A DNA stretch of 62,328 nt. Origin: Cupriavidus lacunae. GTDB taxonomy: Bacteria > Pseudomonadota > Gammaproteobacteria > Burkholderiales > Burkholderiaceae. Location of the stretch: contig NZ_QKWJ01000041.1 of the NCBI RefSeq assembly GCF_003353055.1, forward strand, positions 1 through 62,328, given 5' to 3'. A program made the position numbers and the translations under genes. Under the pieces are notes generated by a model. The model worked only from the letters and a program-made list of their open reading frames with translations, was not told the origin of the DNA and did not search any database. Positions 41,976 to 50,424 of this stretch are shown one piece after another; position 1 is the stretch's first letter; every line of letters begins with the position of its first letter.

Positions 41976-43721
41976 ATGTCGGATTCCAAGGACAAGCAAC
42001 GCAAGCCGCTGCGCTCGACGGCGTGGTTCGGCAGCGCGGACAAGAACGGCTTCATGTACCGCAGCTGGATGAAGAACCAGGGCATCCCCGACCACGCCTT
42101 CGACGGTCGCCCCGTGATCGGCATCTGCAATACATGGTCGGAACTCACGCCCTGCAATGCGCATTTCCGCAAGCTGGCCGAGCACGTCAAGCGCGGCGTG
42201 TATGAAGCCGGTGGCTTCCCGGTCGAGTTCCCGGTCTTCTCCAACGGCGAATCCAACCTGCGCCCGACCGCGATGCTGACGCGCAACCTGGCCGCGATGG
42301 ACGTCGAGGAAGCGATCCGCGGCAACCCCATCGACGCGGTGGTGCTGCTGACCGGCTGCGACAAGACCACGCCCGCGTTGCTGATGGGCGCGGCCAGTTG
42401 CAATGTGCCGGCCATCGTCGTCACCGGCGGGCCGATGCTCAACGGCAAGCTCGACGGCAAGGACATCGGCTCGGGCACCGCGGTGTGGCAGCTGCATGAA
42501 TCGCTCAAGGCGGGCGAGATCAACCTGCACCAGTTCCTGTCGGCAGAGGCCGGCATGTCGCGCTCGGCCGGCACCTGCAACACCATGGGCACGGCCTCGA
42601 CCATGGCCTGCATGGCCGAGGCGCTGGGGACTTCGCTGCCGCACAATGCCGCGATTCCCGCGGTGGACTCGCGCCGCTACGTGCTGGCCCACATGTCCGG
42701 CAGCCGCATCGTCGAGATGGCACGCGAGGACCTGACGCTGTCGAAGATCCTGACGCGCCAGGCCTTCGAGAACGCAATCCGGGTCAACGCCGCGATCGGC
42801 GGCTCCACCAACGCGGTGATCCACCTGAAGGCGATCGCGGGCCGCATCGGCGTGCCGCTGGAACTGGAAGACTGGAGCAAGGTGGGGCGCGACACGCCGA
42901 CCATCGTCGACCTGATGCCGTCGGGCCGCTTCCTGATGGAAGAGTTCTATTATGCGGGCGGCCTGCCGGCGGTGCTGCGCCGTATGGGCGAGGCGGGCTT
43001 GCTGCCGCACCCCGGGGCGCTGACCGTCAACGGCAAGGCGATCTGGGACAACGTCAGGGACGCGCCGATCACCAACGATGAAGTGATCCGCCCGCTGGAC
43101 CAGCCGCTGATCCGCGACGGCAGCATCCGCATCCTGCGCGGCAACCTGTCGCCGCGCGGTGCCGTGCTTAAGCCTTCGGCGGCCACGCCGAAGTTGCTGC
43201 GCCATCGCGGCCGCGCGGTGGTATTCGAGAACCTGGAGCACTACAAGGAACGCATCGTCGATGAAGCGCTCGACGTCGACGAGAACTCGGTGCTGGTGCT
43301 CAAGCGCTGCGGCCCGCGCGGCTACCCCGGCATGGCCGAGGTCGGCAACATGGGTCTGCCGCCCAAGCTGCTGCGCCAGGGCGTCAAGGACATGGTGCGC
43401 ATCTCCGATGCGCGCATGAGCGGCACCGCCTACGGCACGGTGGTGCTGCACGTGGCGCCCGAGGCCGCCGCCGGCGGCCCGCTGGCGATCGTGCGCGACG
43501 GCGACTGGATCGAGCTCGACTGCGAAGCCGGGCGCCTGCACCTGGATATCGATGAGGCCGAGTTCGCGCGCCGCATGGCCGACGTGCAGCCGCTGCAGGC
43601 GCCTGCCGACGGCGGCTATCGCAAGCTCTACGTCAACCACGTACTGCAGGCGGACGAGGGCTGCGACCTCGACTTCCTGGTGGGCTGCCGCGGCCGCGAG
43701 GTGCCGCGCCACTCGCACTGA
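41976..43721 (+). CDS. IlvD/Edd-family pentonate dehydratase (L-arabinonate dehydratase-like)
   Basis: A 581-residue Fe-S dehydratase. Cluster Cys are C60 (TWSELTPCNAHFR), C128 (LLTGCDKTTP) and C201 (SAGTCNTMG), with K130 the carbamylated Mg-ligand Lys; the positions agree with sugar-acid dehydratases of the L-arabinonate type. The start RSTAWFGSADKNGFMYRSWMKN also fits that group rather than IlvD or Edd. It would turn a pentonate into a 2-keto-3-deoxypentonate, the substrate for the DHDPS-family enzyme at 35385-36317. Confidence 0.86.
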   Translation: MSDSKDKQRKPLRSTAWFGSADKNGFMYRSWMKNQGIPDHAFDGRPVIGICNTWSELTPCNAHFRKLAEHVKRGVYEAGGFPVEFPVFSNGESNLRPTAMLTRNLAAMDVEEAIRGNPIDAVVLLTGCDKTTPALLMGAASCNVPAIVVTGGPMLNGKLDGKDIGSGTAVWQLHESLKAGEINLHQFLSAEAGMSRSAGTCNTMGTASTMACMAEALGTSLPHNAAIPAVDSRRYVLAHMSGSRIVEMAREDLTLSKILTRQAFENAIRVNAAIGGSTNAVIHLKAIAGRIGVPLELEDWSKVGRDTPTIVDLMPSGRFLMEEFYYAGGLPAVLRRMGEAGLLPHPGALTVNGKAIWDNVRDAPITNDEVIRPLDQPLIRDGSIRILRGNLSPRGAVLKPSAATPKLLRHRGRAVVFENLEHYKERIVDEALDVDENSVLVLKRCGPRGYPGMAEVGNMGLPPKLLRQGVKDMVRISDARMSGTAYGTVVLHVAPEAAAGGPLAIVRDGDWIELDCEAGRLHLDIDEAEFARRMADVQPLQAPADGGYRKLYVNHVLQADEGCDLDFLVGCRGREVPRHSH

Positions 43722-43788
43722 ACCACGGCGCCGGCTGCCACCGCGCAGCCGGCGCGATCCTGCCTGCCACAATAAGAGGAGACTTGCC

Positions 43789-45132
43789 ATGCATGGCACC
43801 CAGACCGCGCCGATCGAGCGCGCCGCCCCGACACAGGGTGAACATTCACAAGCGATGGAGGAAAGCCGCATCATCGGCATGCTGGTGCGCCGGCTGATCC
43901 CGTTCCTCGCGCTGATCTACGTGGTCGCGTATATCGACCGCTCCGTGGTGGGCTTCGCCAAGCTGCATATGAACGCGGCCATCGGCATCAGCGATGCGGC
44001 CTACGGCCTGGGCGCGGGACTGTTCTTCATCGGCTACTTCCTGTGCGAAGTACCGAGCAACCTCGCGCTGGAGCGCTTTGGCGCACGCCGCTGGTTTGCG
44101 CGCATCCTGCTCACGTGGGGTGTCATCACCATGGCGATGGCGCTGACCAGCGGCCCCCACAGCTTCTATGCGCTGCGCTTCCTGCTGGGCGCGGCCGAGG
44201 CGGGGCTATACCCTGGCATCCTTTACTTCCTTACCAAGTGGTTCCCGATGCGGCACCGCGCGCGCATCATCGGCCTGCTGGTACTGGCGCAGCCGATCGC
44301 ACTGATCATTACGGGTCCGCTCGCGGGGCTGGTGCTGTCGACCCATGGCCTGTTCGGCATGAACAACTGGCAGACGCTGTTCGTGCTGAGCGGCCTGCCC
44401 GCGGTGCTGCTGTGCCTGCCGACGCTGAAGCTGCTGCCTGAGTCGCCGGCCGGTGCCGCGTGGCTGGCGCCGGCCGACCGCGCCTGGATCGAACGCGAAC
44501 TGGCCGCGGACCAGGCCACCTTCGCGCTCAAGTCCCACGGCAACCCGCTGCAGGCGCTCAGGGATAAGCGCGTGCTGCTGCTGTCGCTGCTGTTCCTGCC
44601 ATTCCCGCTGAGCATCTACGGACTGTCGCTGTGGCTGCCGACCATCATCAAGCAGTTCGGCGTCACCGATGCCATGACCGGGCTGCTGTCGGCGGTGCCC
44701 TACCTGTTCGCGGTGGTCGGACTTTACCTGGTGCCGCGTCATTCGGACCGCAAGCGCGAGCGCTATGGCCATATCGTGGTGGTGTCCGGCATGGCGGCGG
44801 TGACCATGGCGCTGAGCGCGTGGGTGCAGTCGCCGGTGCTGCAGTTCCTGTTTATCTGCCTGACGGCCTTCTCGATCTATTCGATCCAGGCGGTGGTGTG
44901 GGCGCTGCCTGGCGAGTTCCTGACGGGCGCCAGCGCCGCGGTGGGCATCGCCACCATCAATTCGCTGGCCAATCTCGGCGGCTATTTCGGGCCGTATGGC
45001 ATTGGCGTGATTAAGGACGCCACGGGCAGCCTCGCTGCCGGCCTGTACTTCCTGGCGGTGATGCTGGTGTTTGCGGTGCTGATGGCCTTCGTCGTGCGCG
45101 CCGCGCTGCGGCCCGCGGTGGCGCGTGCCTGA
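43789..45132 (+). CDS. MFS transporter, anion:cation symporter (ACS) family
   Basis: A 447-residue twelve-helix permease of the ACS family, which takes up organic anions such as sugar acids and phthalate. Typical segments: AYIDRSVVGFAKLHM, GAGLFFIGYFLCEVPSNLALERFGAR and GAAEAGLYPGILYFLTKWFPMRHRAR. AAGAGGAGA precedes the ATG. It follows the dehydratase by 67 bp and is likely its uptake partner. Confidence 0.9.
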   Translation: MHGTQTAPIERAAPTQGEHSQAMEESRIIGMLVRRLIPFLALIYVVAYIDRSVVGFAKLHMNAAIGISDAAYGLGAGLFFIGYFLCEVPSNLALERFGARRWFARILLTWGVITMAMALTSGPHSFYALRFLLGAAEAGLYPGILYFLTKWFPMRHRARIIGLLVLAQPIALIITGPLAGLVLSTHGLFGMNNWQTLFVLSGLPAVLLCLPTLKLLPESPAGAAWLAPADRAWIERELAADQATFALKSHGNPLQALRDKRVLLLSLLFLPFPLSIYGLSLWLPTIIKQFGVTDAMTGLLSAVPYLFAVVGLYLVPRHSDRKRERYGHIVVVSGMAAVTMALSAWVQSPVLQFLFICLTAFSIYSIQAVVWALPGEFLTGASAAVGIATINSLANLGGYFGPYGIGVIKDATGSLAAGLYFLAVMLVFAVLMAFVVRAALRPAVARA

Positions 45133-45147
45133 GCGCCCGAGGTGGCT

Positions 45148-45384
45148 TCAGGGCCGCCTCTTCTTCCACTCGTAGTCGGGCGGCGGATCCGCCGCCCCGG
45201 CCCGCCCCACCGCGTTGGGATTCTCCGAACACAGCGTGACGAAGCTCACCGGCTCGCCCGCGTGCTGGCGCTGGCGCAGCGCTTCGGTAAAGCGCAATGC
45301 CTCACCCATGGCGTCGCTGGGGAATGACTGCGCGTGGGGACTGAGCCCGGTGCCGTCGGCTTCGGACCAGTAGACCATATACAT
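45148..45384 (-). CDS. Small conserved-looking hypothetical protein, 78 residues
   Basis: MYMVYWSEADGTGLSPHAQ at the start and DPPPDYEWKKRRP at the end; the middle has EALRFTEALRQRQHAGEPVSFVTLCSEN. AGGAGGGAG stands just before the ATG, which supports a real gene. No domain recognised. It converges on the MFS gene with 15 bp between and is divergent from the GNAT gene. Confidence 0.65.
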   Translation of the reverse strand: MYMVYWSEADGTGLSPHAQSFPSDAMGEALRFTEALRQRQHAGEPVSFVTLCSENPNAVGRAGAADPPPDYEWKKRRP

Positions 45385-45594
45385 AGGGCTCCCTCCTGGT
45401 TGCACCGGGCCATTGTGCAGGGTCCTGCAACCGTCGTTCCCGGCGCTGGAAGTGTTGCACGTGGCTTGCGCGGGAGGTCCGGCGTGCCGCGAATCCCTGC
45501 CGCTACGCTTTGCAAGCCCTGGCATGCGGCGGCACAATGGTCGCTCCCCGACACCTTGCCGGCGCTGCGCCAGGGCCGACCGCTGCCGCTCATC

Positions 45595-46140
45595 ATGCCT
45601 GATCTTGCGCTGATCCCCGCCACTGCTGCCGATGCTGACCGGCTCGCGGCCATGCACGCCGCCAGCTGGCAGCACACCTATCCCGGCATGCTGCCGGCCG
45701 ACTACCTGCGGGATCAGGCCTACCCGGAACGGCTGGCGGCCTGGCGCGCCCGCATGCACGATGGCGTGGATGGCCCGGCGGAGGTCACGCTGGCCATGGT
45801 CGACGGCGAAGCCGCCGGCTTTGCGTGCCTGCTGCCCGAGGCGGAACCGCGATTCGGCATCTATCTCGACAACCTCCACGTCTTGCCCGCCTTCCACGGC
45901 CAGGGCCTGGGCAAGCGCTTGCTGGCCCACTGCGCGCAGCGCGTCGCCGCGCACTGGCCCGGGCGGCCGCTGTTCCTCTACGTGCTGGAAGCCAATACGC
46001 AGGCGCGCGCGTTCTACCAGCGGCTGGGCGGCGAGGAATCCGAGGCGTTCGAGGATGATTTCCACGGCCCGGACCTGCGGGTCCTGGTCCGCCGCGTGAC
46101 CTGGCCGGACGTGGCGGCCCTGGTCAGGCGCCTGGGCTGA
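45595..46140 (+). CDS. GNAT-family N-acetyltransferase
   Basis: A 181-residue GNAT protein. Motif A, the acetyl-CoA pyrophosphate loop, is LHVLPAFHGQGLGKRLLAHC (about 99-118), followed by FLYVLEANTQARAFYQRLGGEE, the usual motif B. The substrate is unknown. The frame is open upstream, but similarity begins at MPDLALIPAT. Confidence 0.85.
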   Translation: MPDLALIPATAADADRLAAMHAASWQHTYPGMLPADYLRDQAYPERLAAWRARMHDGVDGPAEVTLAMVDGEAAGFACLLPEAEPRFGIYLDNLHVLPAFHGQGLGKRLLAHCAQRVAAHWPGRPLFLYVLEANTQARAFYQRLGGEESEAFEDDFHGPDLRVLVRRVTWPDVAALVRRLG

Positions 46141-46149
46141 CCGGGGCGC

Positions 46150-46367
46150 GCGCCCGTGTCCGTCGCCGGCAAACTTTCCCACAGGAGTCGCTTCCTCATG
46201 CTGCAAGCCATCGCTCTCGTTGCGCCAAGCAAACCATGCCGGGCTTTGGCCGGTGCCGGCGCCCGTGTCCGTCGCCGGCAAACTTTCCCACAGGAGTCGC
46301 TTCCTCATGCTGCAAGCCATCGCTCTCGTTGCGCCAAGCAAACCATGCCGGGCTTTGGCCGGTGCCG
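46150..46367. repeat. 109-bp tandem direct repeat over a gene start
   Basis: Two adjacent copies with an offset of exactly 109 bases (for example, CAGGAG at 46182 and 46291; ATG at 46198 and 46307). Each copy carries the ribosome binding site, start codon and first 19-20 codons of the lipoprotein hydrolase. Since 109 is not a multiple of three, translation from the first ATG goes out of frame. Confidence 0.95.
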
Positions 46368-47451
46368 CCATCGCCATGGCCGTGCTTGCCGGTTGCGCCA
46401 GCGCACCGGACACGCCTGCCGCCGCCAGACCGGCAGAAGCGGCGGCCAAACCGGCACAGGCGAAGCCGCACTGGCAGCGCGTGCACCTGGGCGCGGGCGC
46501 GGGCTACGACTTCCCGGTCTACGCCAACCATCCGCTCGACGCCGACCTGTCGCGCATCCGCGAGGTGGTGTTCGTGCAGCACGGCCTGCAGCGCGACGGC
46601 GATGAGTACTTCGCCGCCGGCGCGGCACTGCTCAAGGCCAGCGGCCGCAATCCTGACGAAGTGCTGCTGATCGCGCCCAACTTCCCCGGTACGCCTGACC
46701 ATGGCAAGGGCTTTGACGGCATGCCGCAGTGGTCGGTGCAGGGCTGGCTGAGTGGTGAGAATGCAGTCAACGCGCCGTTCCGGATCAGTTCGCTGCAGGT
46801 ACTGGACGACCTGCAGCCTTTGTCACCGACAAGACGCGACTGCCCCAGGTGGCCAGGGTGACCGTGGCCGGGCATTCGGGCGGCGCGCAGATCGTGCACC
46901 GCTATGCCGTGCTGAACAATGTCGACGAGCGCGTCCGCGCACGCGGCATTGACCTGCGCTATGTGGTGGCCAATCCCTCGTCCTACCTGTATTTCACGCC
47001 GGTGCGCCCGGCTGGCGCGGACGGCCGCTCGTTCGCGCCGTACGACAAGGCGGTCTGCCCTGACTACGACAAGTACCGCTACGGCATGCAGGACATCGTG
47101 CCATACGCGAAGGGGACCAACGGCCTGTCGCTGTACCGGCGCTATGCCGCCCGGCAGGTGACCTACCTGGCCGGCACCGACGACAACGACCCCAATCACC
47201 GCGTGCTGGACAAGGCGTGCGGCGCCGAGGCCGAAGGCGCGACGCGGCTGCAGCGCGCCCGCGGTTACCTGCGCTATGAGCGCTACCTGGCCAGCCCCGG
47301 GCTGGTGATGCGGCACCGGGCGTATGAAGTGGTGGGCGTGGGCCACGACCAGGCACGCATGTTCGGTTCGCAATGCGGCGCCAGGGCGGTGTTCGGCATG
47401 GCGGAATCGGCCAACCCGGACGGCGCGGCCTGCCGTGCGCCGCAGCTCTGA
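46307..47451 (+). pseudogene. Lipoprotein alpha/beta hydrolase-like gene, one-base frameshift
   Basis: A lipoprotein with lipobox VLAGC followed by a hydrolase-like domain: VVFVQHGLQRDGDEYF and, after the break, VTVAGHSGGAQIVHRY with nucleophile motif GHSGG. The reading frame from 46307 ends at 46861. The remaining part is in the next frame from about 46816. Joining the frames at about 46811-46816 restores LDDL-AAFVTDKTRLPQVARVTVAGHSGG, so one base is missing there relative to a functional gene. It may be a real mutation or a sequence error. The upstream 109-bp duplication copies its start. Confidence 0.8.
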
Positions 47452-47497
47452 GGCAGGCGCTGCCGCGGCGTCCGCGTGCCGGCCTGGCGCTTGCGCC

Positions 47498-47971
47498 TCA
47501 GGCAAAGCTCGGCTTGCTGACCATCAGCCAGAACACCGCCAGCAGTGCCGTGAATGCCGGAATGCCAAGCCAGAACCAGAGGCGCGCATAGACCCAGTAC
47601 AGAGCAGGAAGCGGCGTGCCGCTGGCATCGGCGGTCCTGGCGAGATCGCGCATGCGTAGCTGGAGCCAGACCACCGGCAGCCAGCAGGCCCCGGCAAGCA
47701 GGTACAGGCAGCTTGCACAGGCGATCCATCCGCCAAGCATCGGGTAGCCGGCGTAGTACGCCATGGCAAAGCCTGTGACCGGCTGCACGATGACGGCTGG
47801 CGTGGTGAAGATCCAGTCGGCAAGCACGGTACGCTCCGTGGTGATGCGGATCGCCCGCACATCCGCGCTGCGGTCTGCCATCCATTTAAAGAAGGCGATG
47901 CCAATGCCCGTGCCAAACAGTGCCGTGGAACTCAGGACATGCAGCCACTTGATCAGCAGGTAGCCACTCAT
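47498..47971 (-). CDS. DUF2269-like integral membrane protein
   Basis: A 157-residue protein with four predicted helices: YLLIKWLHVLSSTALFGTGIGIAFF, then VIVQPVTGFAMAYYAG, a CLYLLAGACWLPVVW helix and a final LWFWLGIPAFTALLAVFWLMV. The layout and KWLHVLSS start fit the DUF2269 family. GGGAGG precedes the ATG. Its start overlaps the stop of the upstream oxidoreductase gene (ATGA), so the two are co-translated. Confidence 0.82.
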   Translation of the reverse strand: MSGYLLIKWLHVLSSTALFGTGIGIAFFKWMADRSADVRAIRITTERTVLADWIFTTPAVIVQPVTGFAMAYYAGYPMLGGWIACASCLYLLAGACWLPVVWLQLRMRDLARTADASGTPLPALYWVYARLWFWLGIPAFTALLAVFWLMVSKPSFA

Positions 47972-49068
47972 GCCTGAACCTCCCGCACGTCGAATCCCTG
48001 CAGGGCGTCCAGGTATTCCTCTACCGACAGGATGCCGACGCAAGGCGTCGCGCCGCAGGGTGGCTTTTCTCCCCGCGCCAGCTTTGTCGCCAGGGCAATG
48101 GAGGCGCCGCAGGGAATATGCGGCCCGTGATTCTGCGCCGCAACGAGATGCCAGTCGATCCGAAGCGGTGTGCCGTCATGAGCAAGCCCCTCCATCGAAA
48201 CGAACATGCCACCCTTGTCGCTGACCAGGGGCTCCAGCCATCGGCTGATTCGATGCAGCGGACGGACCAGCGGGGTGAGCCCGGGAATCAGGCGCAGCCG
48301 GACCAGCTGCGAGGCGGCCCAGACGAACAAGTGACCGGCGGCACTGGCGAAGCCGGCGTGGAACGTCACGGTTTGCACAGTCGGATAGCGCCGTGGGAAC
48401 AGAACCAGGTCCGGCACGTCGCAGCTGCCGAGCAAGCGCGGGCCGACTGGTGCGGGAAAGCGATGGCGCCGAAGGTCCAGCCAGCCGTGGGTGAATTGCC
48501 ACCGGCCGTCTTCCAGTCTGGAAAAGGCCTTGCCACAGTACCCGAACACCCCTCGCATGGTGGCCACGCCGGGCGATCGTGCGCCGGAGCCGATGCCATG
48601 GCGAATCGACTTGAGCCGGCCGAACTGCTTCAGGTATCGATCAACCACGGCCGACGAAAGCGCGGGCAATGAGCTTGCCCCGCTGGTCACAAACACACCC
48701 TGATCCCGAGCGGCCTGATCGAGGCACCCAATGCCGTTGACGAAGTCGCGGCCATCCGCCAGGTCGATATAGTTTGCCCCTGCGGAAATGGCAGCGTTTG
48801 CCACCGCGTAGTCCTGTCCCTGGAAGGGACCGGCGGTATGAACGACGGTATCGACGCCTGATTCTCCCAGGCGCTGCGCGAGCGACGGGGCGCGAGCGTC
48901 AAGGGCAAGGCCTTGCTCCGCCGCAAGTCCAAGCTCGCGGGCGAACGCGCGCGCGCGATGACCGTCGCGTCCGGCAATCAACAAGCGGATTTGATGATTT
49001 TGCGCCAGCGCCTGGCTGATGCGCGCGCCAAAAAAACCATAACCGCCCAGGACAAGTACCGTATGCAT
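47968..49068 (-). CDS. Saccharopine dehydrogenase-like NAD(P)-binding protein
   Basis: A 366-residue Rossmann-fold protein: VLVLGGYGFFGARISQAL at the N-terminus, VDTVVHTAGPFQGQDYAVANAAI (about 75-97) and DGRDFV. The group is related to saccharopine dehydrogenase and to trans-acting enoyl reductases; the true reaction is unknown. First gene of a two-gene operon with the DUF2269-like membrane protein. Confidence 0.83.
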   Translation of the reverse strand: MHTVLVLGGYGFFGARISQALAQNHQIRLLIAGRDGHRARAFARELGLAAEQGLALDARAPSLAQRLGESGVDTVVHTAGPFQGQDYAVANAAISAGANYIDLADGRDFVNGIGCLDQAARDQGVFVTSGASSLPALSSAVVDRYLKQFGRLKSIRHGIGSGARSPGVATMRGVFGYCGKAFSRLEDGRWQFTHGWLDLRRHRFPAPVGPRLLGSCDVPDLVLFPRRYPTVQTVTFHAGFASAAGHLFVWAASQLVRLRLIPGLTPLVRPLHRISRWLEPLVSDKGGMFVSMEGLAHDGTPLRIDWHLVAAQNHGPHIPCGASIALATKLARGEKPPCGATPCVGILSVEEYLDALQGFDVREVQA

Positions 49069-49165
49069 ATTCCAGCAATGCGACCGTAGTGACGATTCCA
49101 GAGCCGGATTGTATGTAATTGAGCAGCCACGTGGCGCAAAGACAGGCCGGGGGGGTGGAGGGCCA

Positions 49166-49192
49166 AGAAAAAACCCGCGAAGGTCGCGGGTT
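49166..49192 (-). terminator. Rho-independent terminator of the small minus-strand gene
   Basis: On the minus strand AACCCGCGA, loop CCT, TCGCGGGTT, followed by TTTTTCTT. It lies 64 bp beyond the stop of the 75-residue gene and supports that gene being expressed. Confidence 0.88.
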
Positions 49193-49255
49193 CAAGTCCC
49201 TGCCCGCAGGATCGGGGCCGGAGGAGACAACCACAGGAAAACGATTCGTGCCTGG

Positions 49256-49483
49256 TCAGCCCAGGCTGTACTTGACGACCTGTTCTTCGACGCCGACAAA
49301 GCGCACCAGCTGGCGCAGGCCGCTGGCGTATTCCTTGATATGGTGCCCGTCAGGGGTATCGGGCAGCCGGTAATAGACAGGCGCCTTGTCGCGCATTGGC
49401 GGCAGGAAGCCGAGCGGGCGTTCGCCGGCGTCGGCTTCCCAGGCCACGTCGCGATCTTCGGCAAGCAGGGTTCTTCCGGTCAT
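49256..49483 (-). CDS. Hypothetical protein, 75 residues
   Basis: MTGRTLLAEDRDVAWEADAG at the start; it has PVYYRLPDTPDGHHIKEYASGL and ends VVKYSLG. GGAG is about 8 bases before the ATG at 49483, and a good terminator follows. No known domain seen. It stands alone on this strand. Confidence 0.65.
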   Translation of the reverse strand: MTGRTLLAEDRDVAWEADAGERPLGFLPPMRDKAPVYYRLPDTPDGHHIKEYASGLRQLVRFVGVEEQVVKYSLG

Positions 49484-49827
49484 GGACACACTCCAGGGTT
49501 GCTGCATGGTGCGGCCGGGGGCGGATCGTATTGCTCGCACTGGTTTCAATGTATGGAATGTATGGCACCCGGAGCGAAAATGCCATTCAGCGTTTTTTAA
49601 TTCTGGTTGCGAGGAAATTTCGAAACTGGCAAATTTGACGAATAGATGGTTTGAGAGCCGTGGCAGGGCAAGGGAAGAACCGCGGCGGCGGCGGCGCCAG
49701 TCCGGCATTGCGCTACCATAGCGCCAGTTTTTTGAAGTGCGGTCCCCGGTGCGCATGCGTGCCACGCCGGCCACCAACCCTACCCGCCCCAAAACCATAA
49801 CCGCCCCCGCGGGCCCTGCCCAGACGC
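49484..49827. other. Non-coding region, partly AT-rich
   Basis: No gene supported. An AT-rich patch at about 49590-49640 (TTTTTTAATTC, GGAAATTTCG, GCAAATTTG) is likely promoter sequence for the flanking divergent genes, but no clear -35/-10 pair stood out. Confidence 0.4.
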
Positions 49828-50370
49828 ATGTCGACCCAGCACGCCTTGTTGATCTCCCTGATCGAAAAGCCATCGTCCGGCTACGACCTGGCACGGCGCT
49901 TTGACCGTTCCATCGGCTATTTCTGGCATGCCACGCACCAGCAGATCTATCGCGAACTGGGGCGCATGGCGGACAACGGCTGGATTGCGGCCGACGAGAG
50001 CGAGGCCGAAGGCGAGGGCTCCGCGGACCGCAGGAACCGCAAGAAGGTCTACCGGGTGCTGCCGGCCGGGCGCGACGAACTGGCGCGCTGGGTGCTGGCG
50101 CCGGGCGCCGGACTGGACCAGCGCGAGGAGATCCTGGTCAAGCTGCGCGCCGATGCAGTGATCGGGCCGCTTGGCCTGGGTGACGAGATGCGGCGGCTGA
50201 TTGCGCTGCACCGGGGGCGGCTGGAGACTTACCTTGCCATCGAACGGCGCGATTTCTCGGCGCCCGACATGGACCGCGCGCAACGGCTGCGCTATGCGCT
50301 GCTGCAGCGCGGTATCCGCTTCGAGAACGATTGGGTGGCCTGGGGCGAGGAACTGCTGCCGCTGCTGTAG
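49828..50370 (+). CDS. PadR-family transcriptional regulator
   Basis: A 180-residue PadR regulator: winged helix with QHALLISLIEKPSSGYDLARRFDRSIGYFWHATHQQIYRELGRMADNGWI, the charged wing (SADRRNRKKVYRVLPAGRDELARW) and a C-terminal Vir-family dimerisation helix region. It probably represses a nearby gene in the absence of a phenolic or other ligand; the adjacent minus-strand flavoenzyme gene is convergent. Confidence 0.88.
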   Translation: MSTQHALLISLIEKPSSGYDLARRFDRSIGYFWHATHQQIYRELGRMADNGWIAADESEAEGEGSADRRNRKKVYRVLPAGRDELARWVLAPGAGLDQREEILVKLRADAVIGPLGLGDEMRRLIALHRGRLETYLAIERRDFSAPDMDRAQRLRYALLQRGIRFENDWVAWGEELLPLL

Positions 50371-50424
50371 CCGCGCCGCGCATGGGTGGGCGGCTACCGC
50401 CTGGCAGGCGAACGACTGGCTGTG

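Noticed and set aside
49171..49205. T-arm-like GGTTCAAGTCC suggesting a tRNA remnant or att site
   Set aside because: The flanking bases do not form a T-stem or acceptor stem, and the sequence is fully explained as the minus-strand terminator hairpin.
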